Shown in pieces: positions 55,532-64,000 of a stretch of DNA of 64,000 bases. Numbering within the stretch: the first letter of the stretch is position 1; the number at the start of each line of letters is the position of its first letter. The position numbers and the translations under genes were made by a program. The DNA lies in contig OV277870.1 of NCBI GenBank assembly GCA_922989275.2, positions 39,490,356 through 39,554,355 of the forward strand, read 5' to 3'. This DNA is from Gari tellinella (lineage: Eukaryota; Mollusca; Bivalvia; Cardiida; Psammobiidae). Under the pieces are notes generated by a model, which saw only the letters and a program-made list of their open reading frames with translations, did no database searches and was not told the DNA's origin.

Positions 55532-56300
55532 AGCTACCCCTAAAATAACAAGGTTAGCAGATTTAACAGGGGTCGTTTGTGATTTTGATATTGTTGCTGA
55601 TAATTTTCCGTAGTGGTGCGAAAAACTTCATTTTGACAATCTAAAACCTCTTTTATCGCCGCGACATTCGATGGTTTGCAGCTTCATTTTGTTTTCGTCG
55701 GAGTCTTACTGGGCGCTCATTGTTTTATGAATGATGCCGATAACCAGAAGCTAAAATATATCACGCGGAACGCCTCCTGTTTTATCGTTGGGGTGCACCA
55801 AACTGTAATTAGTTAATTTTGTCACCAGTTTTCGCGAATTTAATATACTGGCGTATCTGTCAAATGCAGCGTAAAAGTTAACTTTTATTTAACGCAATCT
55901 AAACAAAATTAAAAGATTGAACAGGAAGTTCGGTTTTAATCCGATTTAATGATAAAACAAGTAGCTTACTGAAGTTAATGATTTAAGATTTAGGACCCCT
56001 AATAAGATCAGACCACAATTGCCTTGAATTGGTAGTCTAATTTCTATGTCCATCAGCCATTCTTGTCAACTGCCAAAGTGTTTCGAACCATGCATGTTTC
56101 AGCACAGTTCAAAACAGGTCGGCAGTTGATGAGAATGGCCGATCGCTCTCTGTAGAGTTCCAATATTGACCGAATTTGGCACGATCTCATTAGGGGTACT
56201 CAACCTTAAGATCCATTTTAAAATTAATTCAGACTCAATTTTTTTGTAATAAATATTTGAAGTCATATTTTAAATTTAGTGTCTCCTGATTGTCTTTTAG

Positions 56301-56500
56301 ATTATGTCAACACTTGATGTGGGAAAATATTGGCCAAGTTTTTACCAACAAGGCAGTGAATGAATGATGCCCGGTGACAGTGACATGGAGATCATCTTAT
56401 GCTAGGAAACAAGTTGCAACTAAAACCTTAGACATTTGATATGGATGTGTCATTAGAACTAGACTTATCCTGGTCCTAGAATGGATTTGTTTAGGTAATT
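56301..56500 (+). ncRNA. Candidate exon 4 of the same transcript, end unknown
   Basis: Acceptor TGATTGTCTTTTAG. No clear donor; the sequence resembles exon 3 in composition. It could be the terminal exon. Confidence 0.22.
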
Positions 56501-56538
56501 CTGTAGGCCAAATTGAACATTACCTGTGCCATATTTGT

Positions 56539-56772
56539 TTAACCCTTTCCCTCATAGAATCACCTTTTAGTGCATCTAGTTAATTCCTCCGCTGAAGACA
56601 ATAGTTCCAATTTATAGTCATGAATATGTATCATAAGGAATATTTTCTATATTCAAGCAGGTGGTAGCTTAAAGCAGGCTGAAAGTGAAGCAGAATGCAC
56701 CTTAAGGTGCATTCTGATTTACTTTCAACCTGCTTTAAGTATAGTCACCTATTTTCAAAAAGGGTAAACTCT
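56539..56772. mobile_element. Family A MITE, right end truncated
   Basis: TTAACCCTTTCCCTCATAGA at the left; alpha hairpin centre GCACCTTAAGGTGC; right end decays to AAAAAGGGTAAA. Confidence 0.75.
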
Positions 56773-57392
56773 ATCAACACAATTGACCTGTTTAAAATAT
56801 ACTAGTTATATAATTTGCAAACAGTGTAAACCCATTTCAGAGGGCTATTCTGATCAGGGTCTACACTGTTTGTTTGTGTAGAGCAGTATTTATAAACTAC
56901 CCAGAATTCCAAGTAGACATTGGTTCATATTTTTGTAACTAAAAGGATCTACAAGAGAACCTAATAACACACAAGAGTTACTTAGTGTTGAAAGAGTTAA
57001 ACGAGCTAAAGTGTTTATGTCAAAGATAGAAATTTTCTGTTTGATAATCTGTAACCAATCAAATTTATATGAGGTTTTTAATAAGAAAATAGAATTCAAA
57101 GACAATGACTTGATAAATATCTCTGTAAATAATAAGTGTAAAATATTTGATTATACAATTGTACATTAGTTAAGACAGATTAAATATTTCCCTCATAGAC
57201 ACTTTTTTATGGCATTAACAAACTGAGAAGACCCAGATTTGACTGTTCCTGATCTGTGTTTGCTCTGTTTGTTTATCAAATTTTGCAGGTGTTATCCTGC
57301 TCTTTTTACTTGGATAAGAAATTCCCATTCCAAGTTCAAACTATGTATATTTCTGTCAAGTACTAATTTGATTATAATTGGAGCATGACATT

Positions 57393-57780
57393 TTAACCAT
57401 TATTCCATAGTTTGTTTCAACTTTTGAAGACAAGTGACCACTTAAAGCAGGTTGAAAGTAAAGTAGAATGCACTTTAAGACACATTCTGCTTTAGTTAAT
57501 TTCAACCTGCTTTAAGCTACCATCTGCTAGGATATAGGAAAAACAGAACTTTGGGGTCATAAGTTAAAGATGTATTTATGGGGTTATGTAGGTTAAAGCA
57601 GGTTGAAAGTAAAGCAGAATGCACTGTAAGGTGCATTGTTTTGATTTCAGGCTACCATCTGCTAGGATAAAGAAAATATTTCTTATGAAGCACATTCATG
57701 TCTGTATAAACTATTTTCTTCAGCAGACTAATACATTAAAGGTGTAAAAAGGCATATTTTTTATGGTTGAATGGGTTAAA
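57393..57780. mobile_element. Family A MITE with a second partial copy
   Basis: TTAACCATTATTCCATAG ... TGGTTGAATGGGTTAA; two alpha hairpin copies, at 57436-57515 and a damaged one at 57597-57650, separated by GGGGTTATGTAGGTTAA, so one A copy probably inserted beside another. Confidence 0.7.
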
Positions 57781-58179
57781 GAAATAGTGCTGTTGGGGAA
57801 CGATTTCAGGTTTGTTCTTCCAAGGAGATATTTTATCATACGAGACACATTATAAGACATTTGGTTTCTAGGACAGCATCAAGGTGTGTGATTATGTAAG
57901 TTAAATTGATTAATATGTTACTTTTTCAATTAAAAAGTTTAATGATATGCACTTTTTTGGTTGTTTATCTATTTTCAGTAGCTCTTGGAGTTTCTTTTTC
58001 GCAATCCTTGATGGAAGTTGTGATGGGCATGCCTAATTTGACTGCAAAATTAAAAGAGGATGTTCTGAAGTCAAATTCTACCCAAAATAGATTTTGCAAA
58101 GCTTCTACCCTGAATATTCCCCTTCCTTTATTTACTTATTCTGCATCAAAATTTCAGCCCCAAAGAAAATTCCGCTTCA

Positions 58180-58555
58180 TTTGCATATCCTAATTCCGCC
58201 TGAAGATTTTCCGCCTCATTTACATATTTCGCCCCAAATTCCGCCCCGTTTCCGCCTGGAATCCGCCCGGAATATATTCCGCCTCATTTGCATATCCTAA
58301 TTCCGCCTGGAAGATTTTCCGCCTCATTTACATATTCCGCCCCGTTTCCGCCCGGAATTTTTTCCGCCTGAAATTTTTTCCGTCCGTAAAATGTGCCTCA
58401 TTTACATATTCCGCCCCGAATTCCGCCCCGTTTCCGCCTGGAATCCGCCCGGAATTTATTCTTTATTTCATATAAGTGGAAACAGGCGGAAATGCAGGCG
58501 GAATAGGATGTGAGATTCCGCCCCAATTCCGGGCGGAACATTTCGTACAGGGACC
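58180..58555. repeat. TTCCGCC subterminal-repeat block (right end)
   Basis: TTCCGCC repeats on the plus strand, inverted relative to 49912-50290, ending GGGCGGAACATTTCGTACAG. The outermost bases, CCCGTACGAAA and TTTCGTACAGGG, are inverted copies. Confidence 0.85.
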
Positions 58556-59028
58556 AGAAGTCCTGATTGTCTGATATCATTCAGTTTTGTTACATGTTAT
58601 AATTTGCTGTTTGCGGGTTTGATGCTTGTTTGTTTGGTTAAAGTTGAGCATTTTGTTATTTATTTTCTGTAGCTTTCAATTAAGATTGACACGGCCAGCT
58701 AAATAAGTTGTTAAACTAGTCTCTTTGTGGCATTGAAGTTAATAACAAGTTATGAATAAGAAATCAAGTTAAAATTAAAGCTGTTTGACATTTGCTGATT
58801 GGTAAAAACTTCCACGGGAACTACTGGTGTTGCAAAAGCTGTAAAAGTCACTGAAAAAGTTGTAAATTGTGTTTCTCAAGTTTTCATTTGTTTGGCTGTC
58901 AACAACGTCTTTCTGTCCTTTCATAATCAAAACAATACACCTTCATTCCTTCCTCATAAGCGCAATAAAAAGCATCTATCCTGTCCTGATGAATGCACTA
59001 AAATGATGATTCAATAACAGGTGTCATC

Positions 59029-59278
59029 TTAACCCATTACCCCATAGCATGTTTCTAGTTTTGAAGACAGGTGACCACTTAAAGCAGGTTGAAAGTAAAG
59101 CAGAATGTGCCTTAAGGCACATTCTGCTTTACTTTCAACCTGCTTTAAGCCATTATCTGCTAGAATAAAAGAAATATTTCTTATGATACATAGTCATGCC
59201 TTTATAAAATGGAAAAAAAATTCAGTGGAGGAATAAATTATAGGTGTAAAAAGGCATATTTATGGGGTAATCGGTTAA
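59029..59278. mobile_element. Family A MITE, complete
   Basis: TTAACCCATTACCCCATAGC ... ATGGGGTAATCGGTTAA; near-perfect alpha hairpin at 59075-59150. Confidence 0.9.
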
Positions 59279-60250
59279 GCAATATATTTGAAAGGAAAGC
59301 AGAAAGCTCCCTGTAGGTCTTTCATCTGCCATACAAATTTGTCACCATAAATGCTAAATAAGTTCAAAAAAAGGTGATTTGGTTATGAAGGAATGGGATA
59401 AAAGTACAAACTATGTTTTATGATCAGGTTTGATTGAACAGCATTAAAAAGGTCTCATTCAATATTTAAATGTTGTTGGTAGTAAAACAGCTCAAAATTC
59501 CTGCGGACTAGCTGGTCACAACTGGTTTAAACTAGATCTCTGGTTCTCCGTTCAGTCAATCATGCAGGGAACAATAACTGATTTTGAGTGAACAATGTTC
59601 ATAAAATCACACATATCTATATATGGTTCAGACAAACTGATGTTGTGCAGCACCTCTTAAATATATTTCACTGTATGAAATATATTGAAGGTAGAGGGTT
59701 AGCAAGTTTGTTTTGACAAATTGTTATAGGTTAATTAATGTGGATATTCATTAGGCAGGATTGATTGATGAGGCTCATTGTTTGATTGTCTGTGTTGACA
59801 CAACATATACACAAATCTTAGCTAAGCCCCTCTGTGATAAAAATTAAAACAGCAACAATGCTCAACCTAAATAACAATTGTAAACTCTTTGAATACAAAT
59901 TAACATTTCAGTCTGCAATAATTGTAGTCTGCTACTTTTATAAAACCAGAATTATCGAAACATTTCTTTTTAAAACAGGTTATAAGTGACAAACAGTTAG
60001 GGTCCAGATGAGATGCTGAGTTACTCAGCATCATATCAGGATCCAAACTGTTTTCAAAGGTTACCACATTTTTGTTGCTATGATGGCAAAGAGTTAAAAG
60101 ATATGGGCAGTTGCCCAAGTTCATTGAAAACACCCAGGCTTACTTAGCCAGAATATCTCATTAAGTTCTGCCAATGCGATATACAGAAACCTGAGTTTAG
60201 ATCTTTTGATAGACAATAGAAATGGACAAAGTTTATAAAACAGTAGCAGC

Positions 60251-60484
60251 TTAACCCATTTTATGCGGGATTCACATTTAGGTGTACCTCTAGGCAAACA
60301 GTTTTGATCTCAGATCAGGCCCCACATTGTGGGGCCTGATCTGAGATCAAAACTGTATGCTGCTTAGTCAATATTTTATCAGAAACTGCTAAAATCTTTT
60401 GCAAAATGAAATATTTGAGTTATACCCGCTGCAGACGACATTTTAAAATGGCTGCCAAATAGTACCCAGCATGCAATAAGTTAA
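60251..60484. mobile_element. TTAA element with perfect beta-type hairpin
   Basis: TTAACCCATTTTATGCGGG at the left, AGCATGCAATAAGTTAA at the right; hairpin AACAGTTTTGATCTCAGATC, AGGCCCCACATTGTGGGGCC and complement; GCTGCAGACGACATT as in family C. Confidence 0.8.
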
Positions 60485-61275
60485 TGCAGAATAAAGTCAT
60501 TCAGAAATCTTTATGGAGCTTTCTGAACTCCTTTGATTTCACTTTTCAGTAGATGTTTCAACACTTCTTCATGTAGTTCTGACTGTACAGAAATATGCAT
60601 GGTAGAATTTTCCCACCTGATAATGACACAGATCGTTTGGGATTTTGCCAGAGGTTTCAAGTTACAAAACATTTAAATTGAAAAATTCACTGCTACCTGT
60701 GCTAACCAAAATGTTTTAAATTTCCCATGTATTGATGTCAATTTAGAGCTGGGTTGGTAGGGAAATTGTCCTTGTGACTTGCCAGTTATGTATCATGTGG
60801 CTCATACTTTGTTTTAAATCTGTCTAGCCCAAAGTTCTAAAACCCTATGGCATTTGCTATATGCGCTAATCCTGTTTATCAAACACTAGAAATGAATTGT
60901 TATCTGCTTAATTATCTTGATTAATTGTAAACAAACAAATAATCCGTATTATTTTGATAAAATATGTAATCATCGTAACAAACAGTTTGAATGCTGATCT
61001 GGATCCAAACTCTTTTCAAAGGTCATTTATACTGCTAACTACGCTCAAAGGGATAAGTCTGCCCGTGACATTTACATACACTTGCTGTATAGGTTTCTAT
61101 TTTAATCCGTTAGTAGCTTGACCCGTAGTACTATTCCACTCTACCATAACTAAACAGTGATTTTCCCCAGTGACCGCTTTTTTCCTCCCGCTCACTCAAC
61201 ATTGACAAAACATGAATGGGATTGACAATGGTCAGTGAAGCTTGTCTTATAAATAGACAGACACCCAAGTAGTCT

Positions 61276-61525
61276 TTAACCCATTACCCCATAAATACAC
61301 CTTTTTATGCCTTTAATTTATTCCTCGACTGAAAAACAGTTCCACTTTATACAATTATTAATATGCTTCATAAGAAATGTTTGCTATATCCTGGAAGATG
61401 GTAGCTTAAAGAAGGCTGAAAGTAAAGCAGAATGCACCTTAAGGCGCATTCTGCTTTTCTTTCAACCTGCTTTAAGCAGTCACCTGTCTTCAAAACTAGA
61501 AACAGGCTATGGTGTAAAGGGTTAA
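61276..61525. mobile_element. Family A MITE, complete
   Basis: TTAACCCATTACCCCATAAA ... TATGGTGTAAAGGGTTAA; alpha hairpin at 61407-61480 (inverted orientation relative to 59029). Confidence 0.88.
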
Positions 61526-62262
61526 CTATATCTTTGCTGAAGTTTTCATGGACTATTCCCCTTGTGAAAACTGACCAGTTTATTTAGATTTTTAGGGAAT
61601 ATTTGTTTGAGAATATTTCTGAAAAATAAAAGTAAATCCAACAGTGCATACCCTATTCAGAGGGCCCTTTTACACTGTTTGTCAAATTTGTTCAAAGCCT
61701 ATCTGTAAAGAGAATAAAAAAAGAGCAACTGTTTTTGTATGCAGCCATACCGAATATTATCAACCTAGATCTCATTTTAAAACGAATTCAACTCCCGGGT
61801 AGTGTCGAATTTTGTTCATAGTCATACGTTGCAACATAGAAATTCTGTCCAATCTTCAGCCATGTTTTGAGTTTTGACTGGTCAATGGTCACACGTGATG
61901 TTTATTTATAAAGACTTAACCTTGACTGTATTTTGTTAATGTACAGTCAAACCTGTACAGGGTGAATAATTCAAAAAGAGATGCATGTAGATAAGTGTAC
62001 ATCAAATTCAGAGCTGGAGCTATGCAGAAAACAGGTTCTTAGAGTTTTAGCATAATTTATGCTCTACATTGAACTGTCACCTGTGTTACAAGGATCTCCA
62101 GGCCTTTTCATTGAAAGATGCTTGTGACACGTGTTTCCTTGCTTGCCTTACTGCACATAGTATCACATACCATTATTGACTGGACTTTCAGTGACCCTTG
62201 ACTTCAAAACAACTTAGTCTCCTATAAGGATAACCATTTTCCTTATGACTTGATCTAACTGT

Positions 62263-62513
62263 TTAACCCTTTCCCCCATAGCATATCTCTAGTATTGAAT
62301 GTAGGTGTCCACTTAAAACAGGTTGAAAGTAAAGCAGAATGCGCTTTAAGCGCATTCTGCTTTACTTTCAGCCTGCTTTAAGCTATCATCTGCTAGAATA
62401 TAGAAAATATTTTGTATTATACATATTTATGAATGTATAAATTGGAACTATTTTCTTCAGAGCAAGAATAAACTGAATGCGCTAAAAGGCGCTTCTATGG
62501 GGGAAAGGGTTAA
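62263..62513. mobile_element. Family A MITE, complete, followed by a separate hairpin
   Basis: TTAACCCTTTCCCCCATAGC ... ATGGGGGAAAGGGTTAA. A different hairpin, GCTTCAAGCAGGCAGACATA with complement, follows at 62524-62600. Confidence 0.88.
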
Positions 62514-62609
62514 TATTGTTAGTTGCTTCAAGCAGGCAGACATAAAGTAGAAATCTCCCTTTGGGAGATTTCTGCTTTAATGTCTTCCTGCTTGAAGCAG
62601 GCACCTTAC

Positions 62610-64000
62610 AGGATAAAAATTTATTTTTTAATAGTTTCCTATTGTTCTTTATCTCTTAATATCAGTACTAGTACAGGATAGAAGCCTGAAAGGACACCAC
62701 TTGGCAAAAAGATGCAACTATAATGTAAAGGTGCAAGCAGAAGCTTTGAAATCTTTAAAAATCTAGTGATAGCTTAATGCAAAATAAAACTTCAAGTGAA
62801 GCTAAAAGCTCCATTTAATTATAACTGTTAACACAACTTCAAGGTTGCCTACACCATGCATTAATTTATTTTGTTGCACTGATGAAATTTTCTTTGTATC
62901 TTGCCTGATATAAATTATTCAGAGATTCTATGACTTTTAAGCTTTTTATTTTCCTCTTCCTTTACTGTACAAAAAATTGCAAATTGCAGCTCAGTGTATA
63001 AAACTATAAACTGGTTGATGATCTCATGAATGTCTAAGACAGTGCGATCAGTTCAAGTTTGTGACGGTTTAATTTTGTGACAGCCCGTCATGAAACAAGT
63101 ATACATGCTGTTTGGAAGATAAAATTTAACCTAGTTTAGACAGTGTCGACAAGGGCCTTGAGGACAACTTGACAATGTCTTAAACATCATCGTGTCCTAT
63201 AAAACATGACCCTAGGGTTGTCTGAATGAGAAAACCCAACTACAATTGGCTGTTGATGACTCTTGCTGCAAATGATGGGATCGATGAACCTGGATGGACG
63301 TTTTCCCTTATAAACAACACCAACTGTATGAGTCAATTCATTTCAAACCTACATGTACCACCACAGAATTCCATCCTGAAGCTTATATAAATTCCTCTTT
63401 AAATGAGTGCCTCGTTGCAAATGCTGTCAGATGGTGCTTAGGGCAGTTAATTGGCAGGTTAAAGCAGGATGGAAGTAAGGCAGAAAAGCTCATAAAAGAG
63501 CTTCCTGCTTTTCTCCCATCTGGCGAAATCTTCTTGTAATGGTTGCTATTGGAGAAGTGATTGAAATTTATACAATTCTGCTCCCAGTATAATGCATTGA
63601 TTGGCAATTTTACCTGTGCCACAACACCTAAACAAATAAAGATATAAAAAAGAACTGTCATCCATGGGTATAGAATTATAGATCAAATATTGGAGGTTTT
63701 GTTTGCAGAACTCAAAAATGCAAACAAGTTTCAAGCAGTCAGACAGTTTTTCTTCAGGTATTTTTAGCATTCATGCATATTGATAAAACCCCATTATGCA
63801 TGTCTAGGTCACCGAGTTTTCTCCACTATGCTTGATGGAATGACATTATAATCAGCATAAAGGGGTGATCTTACTCTTAAACCATTATGTTTCTACCGAA
63901 CCGGGCCCTTTCTTTTGACTACACATTTGAAACACCAAATTAAATATGAAAGTCAATTTCAAGGTTTTGTCGAGGCATATAATCATAAGAAATGATTTTA
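62610..64000. other. Intron sequence, no exon recognised
   Basis: Only a hairpin at 63461-63520 (TTAAAGCAGGATGGAAGTAA) that accounts for the 81- and 92-codon ORFs. The next carrier exon was not found. Confidence 0.5.

Noticed and set aside
58799..59017. 72-codon ORF as a carrier or other exon
   Set aside because: Lys/Val/Thr-rich with no carrier motif and no acceptor/donor pair; part of it abuts a family A MITE.
1..64000. Phage, plasmid or bacterial defence-type system
   Set aside because: No long ORF or operon exists; the window is intron-bearing animal DNA.

Overview
Nuclear DNA of an animal, most likely a bivalve mollusc. The evidence is GT-AG introns, two vertebrate-like genes whose exons are separated by kilobases of AT-rich intron, tRNA-derived SINEs, AGCTCACCTG-type repeats carrying CCGTCCGTC runs, and very dense small palindromic transposons. 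The organism call rests on repeat style and is an inference. The species is not identified. No bacterial-type operon, CRISPR array, rRNA or genuine tRNA gene was seen.

Two partial genes lie on the + strand. (1) 767-5765 holds the last six recognisable coding exons (306 codons plus stop) of a PLEKHM2/SKIP-like gene, whose product in vertebrates links lysosomal Arl8 to kinesin-1. The window carries the PH domain and the conserved C-terminal region; the RUN-domain part lies upstream. (2) 37012-48135 holds the first four coding exons (165 codons) of a pyrimidine nucleotide mitochondrial carrier (SLC25A33/SLC25A36 type), including the start codon. The rest lies beyond the right edge, so intron 4 is at least 15.8 kb. 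Two CCAAT boxes sit just upstream of its ATG.

The rest is repeat. Four MITE families dominate. Family A (about 250 bp) and family B (about 250 bp) have CCC...GGG termini inside TTAA duplications and look piggyBac-like. Family D (exactly 250 bp, TACAGTGGAGAAT termini) and family E (about 210 bp, TACAGTAAAACCTCTC termini) are flanked by TA and look Tc1/mariner-like. Family C (TTAA, TIR near TTAACCCTTTCACC) also occurs. Families F (193 bp) and G (256 bp) begin CAGGG and sit in 6-bp duplications. Almost every one carries a long central hairpin, and these hairpins fall into only two classes (called alpha and beta here) that recur inside different terminal families. Nested insertions at 319-740, 5043-5600, 7964-8592 and 10728-11258 show the insertion order and target sites directly.

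Layout: 1-770 palindrome plus nested MITEs; 767-5765 PLEKHM2-like exons with a fourfold 104-bp duplication of an exon segment; 5841-6119 SINE; 6.1-24 kb MITE-rich intergenic DNA; 21.3-26.3 kb tandem-repeat-bearing elements; 28.9-34.1 kb short-repeat and palindrome arrays; 34.2-35.3 kb 145-bp tandem element; 35.6-36.7 kb giant inverted repeat; 37.0-64.0 kb carrier gene with MITE-laden introns. A possible 8.6-kb transposon bounded by GGCGGAA-repeat ends (49912-58555) lies inside intron 4. It contains several splice-site-bounded non-coding segments that may form a transcript.

Nearly all open reading frames longer than 60 codons outside the two genes fall in palindromic repeats and are not considered genes.
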